Of a stretch of 64,000 nucleotides of DNA, positions 11,501-24,700 are shown piece by piece. The notes below the pieces were generated by a model. The model did no database searches. It was not told the origin of the DNA and saw only the letters and a program-made list of their open reading frames with translations. Every line of letters starts with the position of its first letter. Position 1 is the stretch's first letter. Origin of the DNA: Melitaea cinxia (Eukaryota > Arthropoda > Insecta > Lepidoptera > Nymphalidae); assembly GCF_905220565.1 (NCBI RefSeq), contig NC_059401.1, positions 9,172,766 through 9,236,765 on the forward strand. Direction: 5' to 3'. The translations under genes and the position numbers were made by a program.

Positions 11501-11575
11501 TTTAACCGACTTCCAAAAAAAGAGGAGTTTCTCAATTCGGTTGTATTTTTTAATTCATATTTTTTATGAAAAAAA
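11500..11575 (+). repeat. Fragment of the AACCGACTTC repeat end
   Basis: Contains 'TTTTTAACCGACTTCCAAAA' followed by GAGGAGTTTCTCAATTCGG, the terminal part of the repeat seen complete at 49878-50437. Confidence 0.6.
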
Positions 11576-11855
11576 AAATGTATGTCATCGTATACCTAAA
11601 TGTCCGAAACAAAACAAAAACTACTAGAAAATTTCATCATTTTCGTGTTATTTTTCATTATGCATTTTGCCCGACACGAAGAGCGTCTTGCTTTCATCTA
11701 CACTTTAAAATTTACAGCCTCTCGCCCGACGGCCTCTAGTCACCCTCAAACCAAGAAAAAATCCCGATTGATAGCCCTAACACAAAGAGATGAATAAATA
11801 TGTTTAATAACACTTGTGAATTTCATTCAAAGCCAGTTAAATGTAACTAAATATA

Positions 11856-13500
11856 CAGGATTACAGGAAAAGTCGACCTAGATCCGTTAAGGGCGTGTAG
11901 TACACACCATTTCTGAATGATTTCACTATGGAACCCCCCATCCTAAACTTAACCGTTTTCGAGATATTCGAGTTTTAATTTTCCTTATGAAAATGCCCAA
12001 TTTTTCGGCTATTGAATTGAATATTTTGAATTTTTTTGACTCTTATGATTATTTGTTTGGTTTTTTACATGAAGAATGAGATGCTTAATGACCTCAATGA
12101 CTAAAATTGAACGTAAGTTAACTAAATAGGTCGTTGTAGACGATCGAAACATAAGAAAATAAGTAAAATTATAAAAAAATATTTTTCTTTTCTGGATATC
12201 TCAAAAAATTATTATGGCACTTGCTCTGCAGATGTGCTTAAAAACATCTACATTTTATCAGCTATCCAACGAGGTATAACAACCTAGGGTTGTATTTAAA
12301 CTCATAGAAAAAAACATAGTTGAAAAGGTTCACATAGTAGGTCTAACGGGTCCCTCGGCTATTGTCCTTCAAGTTAATCCGGTGCGTGTGAGCAAGACAA
12401 CTTAAGATTTATGCAGGTGAGAGTGAGAAAAATAATGTGCAAAAACAAGATCTGAATAGTGAAACTTATGAAAATTTCTTAAGGGGTGACTTAGGTGACC
12501 TACTAGATGATCTCCCATTACAATTACTGCGGGACATGTAGTTTCAACATGATGGCTGCCCTGCTCATTTCAGAAGAAGCGTTAGGGAATGGTTGGACAC
12601 TAACTATCCTAACAAATGGATTGGACGAGGTGGGCCTTTACCCTGGCCAGCCAGATGTCCCGACCCCCATGGATTTTTATGTATGGGGGCACATGAAGAG
12701 CCTCGTTTACAGTGATGCCAGCCCCATATCGTCAGTGGAAGTTCTCAAAGAAAGGATAATTAATGCTGCTAACGATATAAGAAGAACATTAACCACTGGT
12801 GTAGTGAAAAGTGGACTACGTGAAAGAATGAGAAAATGTGTGCGAAATAGAGGTGGACACGTAGAACATGAACTTCAAAAACATTAGGTGAATGAATGTT
12901 ATTTTGAACTGATTTATTGTTTCATTTAGCTTACTACAATCACCGACGATCTGTAATGATGATGATGCTGAACTTAAGTCAAATTAATTAGATTAAATAA
13001 GCGCTATTTATTCTGACTGCCATGTAGCCTTAGAAACTAAGTTTCACCTTTGAGGTTAATAAATACCCTAGAGTGTTATACCTCGTTGGATAGCTGATAA
13101 AATGTAAATGTTTTTAAGCACATCTGCAGAGCAAGTGCCATAATAATTTTTTGAGATATCCAGAAAAGAAAAATATTTTTTTATAAATTGTACTTATTTT
13201 CTTAAGTTTCGATCGTCTACAACGACCCATTTAGTTAACTTACGTGCAATTTTAGTCATTGAGGTCATTAAGCATCTCATTCTTCATGTAAAAAACCAAA
13301 GAAATAATCATAAGAGTCAAAAAAATTCAAAATATTCAATTCAATAGCCGAAAAATTGGGCATTTTCATTAAAAAAATTAAAACTCGAATATCTCGAAAA
13401 CTGTTAAGTTTAGGATGGGGGGTTCCATAGTGAAATCATTCAGAAATGGTGTGTACTACACGCTCTTAACGGATCTAGGTCGACTTTTCCTGTAACCCTG
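11856..13500 (+). mobile_element. Tc1/mariner-superfamily transposon with ~425-bp TIRs
   Basis: The element is flanked by TA on both sides (11854-11855 and 13501-13502). Its arms 11856-12280 and 13075-13500 are near-identical inverted copies beginning CAGGATTACAGGAAAAGTCG and CAGGGTTACAGGAAAAGTCG. Between them lies only the C-terminal part of a transposase on the plus strand. TIRs this long are far above the usual 20-30 bp of mariners. Confidence 0.92.
12530..12887 (+). pseudogene. Broken Tc1/mariner transposase, C-terminal part
   Basis: From about 12540 one frame reads FQHDGCPAHFRRSVREWLD..., then WIGRGGPLPWPARCPD. The typical continuation TPMDFYVWGHMKSLVYS is in another frame from about 12665, so a short deletion of a few bases at about 12652-12666 has shifted the frame. 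The D of QHDGCPAH is the second catalytic aspartate expected in this superfamily. The N-terminal helix-turn-helix and the first catalytic part are missing. The protein ends with the family-typical Arg-rich ...RGGHVEH... tail. Confidence 0.85.
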
Positions 13501-13829
13501 TATATCTGTTCTTTAACGCAGTGAAAGTATTATAAATTTTAATCGTGATTGGTTATTTTTTTAGTATTTTACCTTTTTGACATAATGTTAATATTATACG
13601 GATTTATTCACATTGATAGGCAACTGCGTACAATATAACTATGACTAAATGTAATTAACGCAAGTAACAGCTAGCTTCCGTAAAATGAATATCTATTTTA
13701 TTGCAGTCATAATTGCAGTGTTTATTTTCCACACGTTGTCAAAAAATGATAGGATTGATAAATAATTATCTAGAACACACACTATCGTCTGTTCCTAAAG
13801 TATCTAAACAACCAACCTCCTTTTTTTCG

Positions 13830-13970
13830 ATAAACATAAATATAAATATTACATATATTACTAAATATATATATTACACCCAGACTCGGGGTGGGAATGG
13901 AACCCACAACCCCCGGACCAGAAAGCAGTGTCACTAAAAACTGCGCTAACGTACTAGTCAATAAATTTAT
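13830..13970 (-). mobile_element. tRNA-derived SINE, second family
   Basis: Minus strand: 'TTAGCGCAGTTTTTAGTGAC' supplies a degenerate A box and GTGGGTTCCATTCCCACC a B box, followed by 'CCGAGTCTGGGTGTAATATA' and an AT tail. It differs from the 275-618 family. No anticodon arm consistent with a working tRNA was found. Confidence 0.75.
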
Positions 13971-14610
13971 AATGAAACGATATTCAACAAATTTACTAAC
14001 TAAAAAGGCTCGGTGAAAAGGACAGGAGGAATTAGAAACAATGTCAACGACAGTATTCAGTATTTATTCCCATTCTGAAAATAATGTAGACCAAGCACTT
14101 TACACTGCTATTGTGCCTTGTGCCTATTAAAGAAATTTGGTGGCAGTTGCAGTTGCTGAATCATATAGTTGACTTGAGTTTGTCGATTTATCATGGTGCT
14201 ACAGGAAACATATGTTTTTTTTTTTTTTTGTAAGCTCGACGTAACACTGGTAAAATTAATGAGTAATTTCGGGAAATGAAAAACATTGAAGACAGTATTG
14301 TACGTCTGACATGTTTATCAGCTCAAGATAACGCGTGTAAGAGATAGAGAGATTCTTGGTTCGAAGTCCTTAACACTTTGGAACCGATCAAGGTGGTGGT
14401 GATTTTTGGAACGTACACATAAAGTGAAAGTTTAAACTCAGGTTTCGACTGCAGATATGTTCGCGGTAGCCAATATTTAAGAATCACTATGTATAAGGTT
14501 TTTATAGCTGAACGAGAGAATTTCAAGTATTTTGTATATAAGATCTCATACGATGATAATTTTACAGATTTAAAATCTCGCATAAAACCAACATAAAATT
14601 GTATTAGTTA

Positions 14611-14840
14611 CTAGCTGTGCCCGCGAATTCGTCCGCGTGGAATTTAACAAAAAAGTTATTGCTCAGTTCGCAGAGTTATAAAATAAACAAATTTCTAAAA
14701 CAAAATTAGCCTAAGTTACTCCTTACTATATCAGCTATCTGCCAGTGAAAGTCCCGTCAAATTCAGTCTAGCCATTTCAGAGATTAGCCGAAACAAACAG
14801 ACAGACAGACAAAAATTGAAAAAAATGTTATTTTGGTATA
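14611..14840 (-). mobile_element. Helitron-like 3' end
   Basis: On the minus strand the sequence ends in a short GC-rich hairpin (GCGGACGAATTCGCGGGC) followed by ACAGCTAGT, i.e. a CTAG|T terminus as seen in Helitrons. The body contains the (GACA)n stretch at about 14799-14811. No Rep/helicase coding sequence is present. Confidence 0.6.
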
Positions 14841-14940
14841 TGTACCGTGTATTGTATATATCCATATGCATTTAGTAAAAGGCGGTTATTTTAATATTAC
14901 AAACAGACACTCCAATTTTATTTATTTGTATATAGATGAA

Positions 14941-15278
14941 GACGCCGTGTTGGCGCAACGGTTACAGCCATGGATTGTACCTGTTGCGTTGGCGGTTGCG
15001 GGTTCGATCCCCGCACATGACAAACATTTGTATTGGCCATACAGGTGTTTGCCGTGGTTTGGGTGTTTGAGCAGTCCTTGTGGGTCTTCCCATCGTGCCT
15101 CGGAGAGCACGTTAAGCCGTCGGTCCCGGTTGTTACCACCTGATAGCGATCGTTACTCGTAGTAGGGATTATATCCGCCAACCCGCATTGGAGCAGCGTG
15201 GTGGATTAAGCTTTGATCCTTGTCCTACATGGGGAAAGAGGCCTACTGGGCAGTAGTGGGATATTGCAGGCTGAAGCG
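14941..15278 (+). mobile_element. Full-length tRNA-derived SINE with target-site duplication
   Basis: Starts GACGCCGTGTTGGCGCAACG (A box) with B box GGTTCGATCCC at about 15001-15011, and ends 'GCAGGCTGAAGCG'. It is bounded by an 11-bp direct repeat ATATAGATGAA at 14930-14940 and 15279-15289. This is the best-defined copy of the family. Confidence 0.92.
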
Positions 15279-15289
15279 ATATAGATGAA

Positions 15290-16848
15290 AATTTAACATA
15301 CCTACAGGTTAATGAACTTGATTGTTACAAATTTCATAAATAATATAGTTTGTAATTTATAACTGTAAGTGGAGTAAAAAATATGTAACAACGTTAACCA
15401 AATAAATCTTACTTTGTCTAAGCTATCGAATACATATAGATATATATAGAAGTCAGTAGGGACGTTAAAAATTTGATAGCCTGCAATAGTCTACTGGAGG
15501 CAAATTTATAAATCCGCTACTGAGTCCTAGTTGTACTGATATAATTGATGAACCGAATAGTCCGTTCAAAATAATAGTTTTTAATAACAAAAATTTCGGC
15601 ATAGCTCAATTTTGGTAGAGACTGGGTAAGACCGCAGAAAAATAGTGCCAAAAGTTACCATAGATTTCGTGTCGGTTTGGATTTGTCACGAAAACCCTAT
15701 ACTTTTAAATAAAAATATAGCCTAGGTAAAAATTTTAAAATACAAAAAATGGAGCGGCAAATGTTCGATGTGCCCCTAGCGGCAAAAACTCACGCTACGC
15801 TACTGACATACTATATAGAGGAAAACTTAGATCTATCTATGTTCAATAATCCGTAATAAAGCGGCGTGCTTGATTAAGCGCATCCGTCTCATTAATTGAA
15901 GAGCTTATTCAATCTACTAATTCGCACTAACTTCTACTAGCGGCAACAAGTTCCTATTGTCATATTATCTTTACTTCCAAACTGCAGAAAGTCGTGCTCA
16001 TAATTTTTCCTGAAATATATTTTATAGTTTGTGAAACGATATCCATAATTGTTAAAAATTAAAATAAAATATTGAATCAACGTAACTATTCCTAAAACTC
16101 TTTGAAAGTTTAAAGAAAAACCGCAATATTTTGACATGTTAACGCGCATGCTCCACCAGTTTGTCTCTCAATCAATATAACCAGAAGAACTGCAGAGATA
16201 AAGTATTGTATCAAATATTTGATTAGAGGAACGTTTAGAAGAAATCACAGACTGGTGTTTGGTTATAAGAAGTTTTCGCTTGTGTGTGAAGTGGCGGTGG
16301 CGGAAAGTGAGGGTTCAACACTGGCGGGAGGCGTCGGCCTCACCGTGAGTAGCAAGGTGATTATATATTTTGTACTTTTCGAAGAAGGCACTGGAAAAAA
16401 AGAAGTTACGTTTTGGATTTCTCTTTTTAGTACTTCAAGTGATTATTATTCATGAATCCAACTTTGATAAACATTATCTTTGGCTTGTACAAAAAACCTG
16501 CAATGCGGATAAATTTGCAAATTGTAAAGTACACTGAACAATAATGAACCATGACTCTTGTTAATAAATTGATGACAACTACCTATATAAGAATTAAATA
16601 ATTAGGTTCGCAGTGGGCTAAATTTTTGTATCGCCAAAAATATGAATAATTAATATTGAATTCAACACCTATACTGATAAAACTTTTATTATAAATAAAT
16701 TCTAATTTTAACATTCAAGTTTTTTTTTTAAATTTAATGTTGAGAAGTCGAAAACAAATTTTCTCTAAAATGAAAACAACGTCAGGTATATCCAAGTCCG
16801 GGGGCGGCCCGCGGCGTGTGGGCATTGCCGCAGCCGCCCCCTTGCACT
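15290..16848. other. Upstream region of the palmitoyltransferase gene
   Basis: AT-rich to about 16700, with a 78-codon open frame at 16219-16455 that has no recognisable homology. From 16795 to 16860 base composition turns GC- and CpG-rich, consistent with promoter or 5' UTR next to the start codon at 16849. The reading frame of the gene is open back to 16774 but has no earlier ATG. Confidence 0.4.
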
Positions 16849-19650
16849 ATGGCGGCCGAGGAGTCCTTGCCTCCTTGTTCACCCATGTCACCAGACACAC
16901 CTGCTACTCAACCCCGTATTACTACAAATCTAAGTCACCATTCAGACCTTCATCAACTAATTTTTGAAGCTGTGCGGTCAGGGTAATATAATTCGTAAAT
17001 AATTTTACTTGAGTTTTTTTTTTCGCCTCGATCAAAGATTTCATCTATTTCTTACGTTTTAGAGAAGTATCAGAAATTGAAAGATTAGTAGAAAAACTTG
17101 GAGTGGAAATATTAAGTGCCCGCGATCAACATGGCTACACTCCAGCACATTGGGCAGCGTTGGATGGAAGCGTAGCTGTTATGAGATATTTAGTAGAGAG
17201 AGGTGCTCCAGTCGATTTGTCTTGCTTAGGCACACAGGTAGTATTCAATGAATATAGTTAAATTACATTTAATATCAAATAAGGTTACAGATACAATAAA
17301 TAAAAAATATTTAAGGGACCACGTCCGATTCATTGGGCTTGCCGAAAAGGGCATGCATCAGTAGTTCAAGTTTTACTTCAATCGGGAGTAGCCGTAAATG
17401 CAGCAGATTTTAAGGGTTAGTTTTAATTCAATAAATGACTTTACCTCTTTAATAAATTTCATCTTTATCATTAGTCATTTGATTAATTCCAGGTTTGACG
17501 CCACTGATGACAGCTTGTATGTATGGTAAAACAGCTACTGCCGCATATCTGCTCGGGATGGGTGCCGCCACCCGCTTGTCCGATATAAACGGCGACACAG
17601 CCTTACATTGGGCTGCGTATAAGGGGCATGCAGATTTAGTTCGATTGCTTATTTACTCTGGCGTTCCATTACACTGTACCGATAACTTTGGATCGACTCC
17701 TTTGCACCTCGCATGTTTGTCTGGCAACTTGACGTGCGTTAGACTTCTTTGTGAAAAGGTAAATAAATTCACTTCAGTTAGTATACCTCAGTAGGTTAAG
17801 CATATAATTAAATAGTAAACTTTTTTTTAAGGTTAAGGCAGAGTTAGAACCTCGGGATAAGAATGGAAAGACTCCTTTAATGCTAGCTCAGAGCCACCGA
17901 CACGCTGAAGTTGTGAAGTTGCTGCAAAAGGAAATGAAACGTAAATCTCATTGGATGCCGCCCCTGTCTGAACTCTGGGCGCTACTTTTTGGAGGAGCTG
18001 GAGACTCCAAAGGACCTCTACTATTTTTCTTGTTCTCGGTTCTATTATGGGGTTATCCTATGTATATCATCAGGGTAAAAAAGTTTATAAAATAATAAAT
18101 TCATTCTTTTTTATTGGAACACCAAACAAAATTGATAATGCATGATCTTATTTAGTATTTTGTGTTATTTAAGTAATCACTACTTTATTATATTAGCTAT
18201 TGAATATAATATTTATAATTTTATTACATTTCAGTGCATTCCGTTAACGTGGAATACATTGCGTCTCTCTCACTATTGTTTCTTATACTGGAACGCTATA
18301 ATGTGGCTGAGCTGGGTAATTGCCAATCGCAGAGACCCTGGCTACATTCCTCAGAACTCTGAAACGTACTACAGAGCTATAAGACAAATACCCTATTATG
18401 ATAAATGGAAAAAGAGGAATGCTATCCTATCACGTCTGTGCCACACGTGCCGATGTTTAAGACCACTGAGGTAAAATAAGTATTTACTATACCTACTCGT
18501 GTTGCAAAATAGTCTTATGGCCTAAAAAAATCTCATAACTACTTATAATAAACCGAAATAACCTAGCGGATGGATGAAGTAGATTAACTAAAAGTCCCTC
18601 ATTCATATCTGGACTAAAACGTTACAATTTTTAAGTTAGAACTAAATTTATTTTAAAAAATACCTCGTATATAACAAGTTAATAATGAAAAATAATCTAG
18701 TAAAAAAATCGGTAATTCCATGTGTCGAGAACAATTCTGAGAAAAACAAATTTGCAGCTGTGAAATCTTTATATTTTGTAGGATGTTATAATATAATTTA
18801 AATATAGATAAACAATCCTGAGAAACTATCACTAATTTACCAATAAACGTTTCAGAGCTAAACACTGCCGCATATGCAAGCGTTGTGTAGCCTACTTCGA
18901 CCATCATTGCCCATTTATCTACAACTGTATCGGCGTACGAAACCGCATGTGGTTCTTCCTTTTCGTAATGAGCGTCGCTATTAACTGTACTCTTTCGATA
19001 TATTTCGCTTGTTACTGCCTCCTTCTAGAAGGGTTTGGAGTTCTTTATTTACTTGGATTACTGGAAGCAATTACTTTTTGCGCGCTCGGGTGGATATTGA
19101 CGTGTACTTCGGTAGGTCAAATATACATATGATTTTTTTACAATCGTTCGAGTACCTATTAAATTCAAAATGTTGATATAAGATAAATCATGAATTGAAT
19201 TTATTGTACCTGAATTCATAGTTTTGGCAATAGGTAGACTTTTATGGCTTTTTCTTTATTTATTTTTTTGTACACAGTTTACTACTTATTACTCTAAGGT
19301 ACTATTTGTGGTATTAAGGTATTAATAATATTTTGAATTTATAATTCTCAATAAAAAAGTAAAAGCACGCTTTCCCCCCTTACAGTAAAATGATCACAAC
19401 ACCACACAAACTTATGACAATAAAGAAATATTTGATAATACGGATTTCTTGTTTTCAGGTCTTACATGCATGTATGAATTTAACTACAAACGAAATGTTT
19501 AATTACAAACGATACCCGTATTTGCGGGATAAGAGGGGACGATACCAGAATCCATTTTCAAGAGGTCCTATCATGAATTTGATTGAATTTTTCGTATGTC
19601 TTCCAGACAAGTGTGATGAGCAGGACCTATTTTATGAAGAAAACATATGA
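16849..19650 (+). CDS. Ankyrin-repeat DHHC palmitoyltransferase (Patsas/HIP14-like)
   Basis: Eight exons join in frame: 16849-16982, 17063-17237, 17316-17415, 17493-17758, 17832-18074, 18235-18470, 18856-19111 and 19459-19650, giving 533 aa. Residues about 55-255 are ankyrin repeats (GYTPAHWAA, GPRPIHWACRKGH, DTALHWAAYKGH, STPLHLACLSG, KTPLMLAQSHRH). Membrane helices follow, the first at about 287-305, then a DPG motif and a Cys-rich domain LCHTCRCLRPLRAKHCRICK. The catalytic DHHC is at 400-403, more helices follow, and a TTNE motif is at 479-482. Enzymes of this family S-acylate proteins at Golgi or vesicle membranes, the ankyrin part recruiting substrates. The HHCPFIYNC context and NRMWFF after it remind me more of Drosophila Patsas than of Hip14 (HHCPW). 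The start is the first in-frame ATG. It converges on the desaturase at 21739. Confidence 0.9.
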
Positions 19651-21738
19651 TACGAGCCGATATGACAGAGCGACATAAACACGACAAATAAGTCGCATGA
19701 CGTTGTCGTGTGGTCGACTCCTTTGCGCTCCAAAAGTGATAAAATTAAATTGGAACTACGTTATAACTCTCAAAATAATATATCTTAATGAAAATAATAC
19801 CAAATAAAATATAATTATTTACTCGCACTTTGCTTCGCAGAGTACTCACTAATTAAATAAATGTCGATCGTAAAGTTGATTTCAAAATTTAACACGATTT
19901 ATAAAACCTTAACGTATTTATACAAAGTCATTATTTATTTATTTTTAAGAAAAAGATCTGTGTACAAAAATTTCTATCTCAAATCTAAAGTACTCAAATG
20001 TTTAATAGAAAAAGGGGTATAAACTAATTAAGAGTAACTTATTCCAGATGCATAGTGCATAATATTTTGCGATCTAGATGCATGCTATGGCTAGCACCCT
20101 TTTATTTGTAAAAGATGCATATATATTTTAATTATTTTTTTATTAATCGTCTTTGTTATTAAAATTAGAAAAAAAGAAACAAAGATTGCATTTTATATTT
20201 TTTGAGTTTTTAGACTTATATTAACACCTATATTATTTTAAAATAAGTGTTAGACAGTTTTTAGAGCAAAATATCTCTAACTTGATTACTTAAAAAGTTG
20301 TAACTAAATCCTATGTTCACGACTTCATTAAAATTAAATACGGGTCAATATTACGAATAAAACAACATTGCTTATTTTTCACCGTTATAATTTAGAACAA
20401 TAATAAGGTTTCAGTTACTTAGGTCAAACATAAACATTTAATATTAAAACTACTTCACTAGACTTGCTTCACTCGGTGTGCAAACCGTGTCAATATTGAA
20501 GTTCTTTGTTTTAATCGTCTAATTACACATTTGTTACTTTTCAAAATACCGTGTGAAGTAAGCTTACATTGAGTAAGAAATTTGAATGACAGATACATTA
20601 TACACTTACGTAATTTTTTAAATATATTTTTACTAAATTTGTGCTTCTGCGTAAATGAAAAATAAATATTGTTTGACAATGTTTTGATGATATAGTTTTA
20701 CTATGTTTACCCTTCTAAATATCACAATCTCTTTACACATCAGTCAAAAAACATAGGCATCGTAATATGATCGTACAACGTTTTAGATATTCTTGAAAAT
20801 ATGTATCAGTACAATGCCTATGCTACATAATTATTACATACCACATATCCGTTGCCTACAATCAATAAAACTAAAATATTAAATATGGAAATGTTATATC
20901 ATAAATTACTGAGTTTATATAATCAAACAACAAATAAACAGATAATGCGCTACAAATGCGATCGACTAGGGCATACATCTGCTTATGTTATCTACTTATG
21001 TGGCGTATAATACTGATGTGTTTCCTACCATTACCACACCATACACTTATATTTGAAGAGATGACAAACAAAATGAGATATTTTCACAAGAAAATACTAA
21101 AACAAAAAGAAGGTTGTTACTCAGTAGTAGCATCCTTTTTTGTGGATGTTGTTTCTGAATTTATACGAATCAAATATATCCTAAAAAGATAAAAAAAATA
21201 TATTATGAATAAAACTGGATTTGTCCCGTTTTGTTGGCCAACTCTTCAATTATTTTATAAATGTGTAACCATTCATATCATACAATACCATCCATATGAA
21301 ATTACCGCAGCTGTGCTCCGTGTAATTTAAAAATAAATTCTATTTAAAGAAATGTGTTGCTTAGCAGTTAGTGCTACTTAAATATAATATCTAATAAATC
21401 TACATTAATATTCACTATGATAAGTTTCACAACTTTCTATTCGATAATAGTTTTATTCGAAGCATATTCGCAAGTTTCATTATATTCGATAAATATTTTT
21501 AAAACACATACTAACAAATGTACGTTTTGTGTTTTAAATTTCTGCGCGTTTTCACTGGCTAGTCGCTATAATCAACGCTATTCGTCGACAATGAAAATAG
21601 TGGGTCTAATAAAAGTTAGCAAAATGGATACTTATGGATATAAATAATTATTATCACAATAAAGTTTAAACTCAGTATATATAATTATATTTGGATATAC
21701 TAATATATTTTAGTACGTTATCTATGGAGGCTTTGTAA
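19651..21738. other. Convergent 3' region between palmitoyltransferase (+) and desaturase (-)
   Basis: AT-rich, without recognised genes. AATAAA at about 19803 may end the palmitoyltransferase mRNA. The stretch next to 21739 should be the desaturase 3' UTR on the minus strand. Confidence 0.5.
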
Positions 21739-24700
21739 TTAATCATCCTTATCATCTTTAGGGTTGATTCTGATGGCTGCCTGCATTTCCTCCTTGGAAT
21801 GATCCTTGTCGCCCCAACCCCACAAGTGGTGCGTACCATCACCGGTACGGTTCACCCTGTTCTTAACGATTTCATCCGAAACTGTTTTGAGGTCATAGGC
21901 CCATCCGATCTTAGCGAAGAAATTGATGAACGTTGTTGTAAAATTGAGCCTATTGTTACCCAGCTCAGCTGTTTTGTAATCCCACGGGAAGGTGTGGTGG
22001 TAGTTATGGAAGCCTTCACCGAGTGCAAAGATGGATACTGAAATATTTTCGGAGGGCTGAATGTTTTTGTCGTACGGTTTGTCTCCCCACTTGTGGGCAG
22101 CCGAGTTAACTAGCCATGTGACGTTGAGTATGAAGGCGTATCGGAACATAGCGGCAACGAAGTAAGCGTTTACGAAGGACTCGCCCCAGAAGTACATCGG
22201 TATTAAGGTCGGCAACACGAAACACGTGATCGGCATCAAGATCATGTAATATCTGAAATGGAAATGATACTCGTCATTAGTGTCATGTTATCCTTATTGT
22301 TTCATAGTCTCGTCATATATTTAATTTTTTTGTTTGTTTGTAATGGATAAAACCTAAACTACTAAACCGAATTCAAAAATTCTTTCACCAGGCAAATGCT
22401 ACGTTATCACTGAGAGAAATAGATAATATTTTAACGGGAGAACGAATTTGAGCGAAGCTGCGGACGGAATCTAGCGTTATATATAAAGATGCGTTACTAA
22501 TTGAAAACAGATCGTAATAAAATAATAATAATAAATACTCTTTATTGTACACCACAAAGAAACATTACAAAAAAGTGATACATGAAAAGAAAGATGTACA
22601 AAGGCGGTCTTATCGCTAAGAACGATTTCTTCCAGACAACCTTTGGGCATAGGACATAGCGAAGAAAAAGAGAAGCGGTAGGGAAGTGTACAAAACCAAT
22701 CATTTTAAAGGTTGTGTTTAAAGGACAAGCCAATTAATAAGGCTATTATTTATACACATAGACATATTACACCACTGTTTCATACGTCTCGAGTAAGAAC
22801 TAAATGTAACGTGGTCCTCTGCCGTATTGTCAATACATACAGTTATGTATTTCATAATAATTAAGTTGATCATATCAGTGTGGTCCTTTTTTACCATTAC
22901 GTGAATTTTAAAAGGTGACTTAAGACTTGCAGCCTATAAGTGAGGTACTGGTCATTTCTTAACGAATAATTTAAAAAAGAATAGCGTGGTAAAATCAAAA
23001 CAACTACTTAAGCGGTATACAAAGGGAGGTCACAGAAAAATTTTGTTTAAGGATGAGGAAATTTTTACAATTGAGCAATATTAAATTTTATCAAACAAAA
23101 TAACTATTTGTGCTCAATTAGTTTAATTAATTAATTAATTTCCCAATTAGTAAACAGAGTACAACGCGGGCATTATCCGTCTTCAGTGATGGTTTGGTGG
23201 GGTGTTAGCTATAAAAGAGTCACTGAGCAATATTTTTGTGAAAAAGGTATAAAAAAATCGGCACAAGTGTATCAAGATTCCATTCTTGAGAAGGTAGTTA
23301 AGCCCCTTAACAACACCATGTTCAATAATCAAGAATGGTCTTTTGAGCAACACTCGGCGACGTATCATAAAGGACCGATCCACCCAATCTTGGTTCAGAT
23401 CTTAATCTGTTGGAACACGATTTATAGTCAGTTTTAGAGAGTATGGCTTGCTCTAAATGCCATGATAATTTGGAGCCCCTAAAATAATCCATACGATTGG
23501 CAGTGAAGAATTTTCCCATGGAAAGAGTTCGTGTTTCTATTGATAACTGGCCTGAAATGGAGACCACTTGGAATAAGCTTTATATATTTTTATGTTTTTA
23601 TATTAATGTATTATTAAACTAACACACTAGAATAGTTTTAAATGTTACGTGCAATAGAAAAAATGTTTTTTTTTTCTTCTTCTTTGTAACAATATTTACA
23701 GCAAGACTAGGACGGAGACTAGGCGGAGTAGTATGAAATTTCGCACACTTATAGTTTATATAGAGAAGGAGTGCAGAATGCTAATTTTTTTTTAAATTAT
23801 GGATAAAAAATTCATTAAATCAATTTAAAAAAAAACATTACACACACTACCATGTATTTGACACACACACACACACATGAATATACTCTTTTTTTAATGT
23901 TCAAACTTATAACTTAAATTAATTATGGTCGAATTTCGACCACTGGGCGACCACTAGTTAAGATTATTGTGTATTCTTAAATCTGGATTTAAACGTAAGA
24001 ATGGAGGTAATAGTATGAAGGGGACAAAAAATATTTAAATTAACGAGAAAGTGTTAATTAAGTGCTAATAAGTCCACGAGCCCGTGGCCGTAAAAACACG
24101 TGTATTACAGTGTTATTTGTGTAAAATGCTGTGTGGTTATGGCATCAAAGAATATAGCCACCCCCTCCCTTCCCGTGGGTGTCGTAAGAGACGACTAAGG
24201 GATAACACAGTTCCACTACTACCTTGGAACTTAAAAACTCGACCGATGGCGGGATAACCACCCAACTGCTGGTCTTCAAATACACAGGCCGAAGACGGGC
24301 AGCAGCCTCTTCGGAGCAACAAAGCCAGCCCTGCGCCACCAACCCGCCAGCCAGCAAAGCCAGCCCTGCGTCACCAACCCGCCTGCCCAGCGTGGTGACT
24401 ATGGGCAAAACACATGAGTTGACGCCATTTTTGGCGTGAACTTGTGGAGGGCTCTGTCCAGTGGTGGACTGCGAAAGGCTGCTGTGATGATGATGGTGAT
24501 TGTGTAAAAATGTAGCGCCAGCTATTCACAACAACTTTTAAGATAAAGACTTTGAGTGTTTATGACATCACTTCTTAAACTTGTCCTGAAGTAGTCAGCT
24601 TATTGCCTGTATTTTAGGTAATAGCTAATTCTTAAATATATTCCCTATCAAGCCCCACCTCAATAAAAACACACCTATGTACAAATAGGTTCAATATAAA

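Noticed and set aside
20458..21647. Four open frames of 73-86 codons between two convergent genes
   Set aside because: AT-rich composition, no motifs, and position within expected 3' UTRs.
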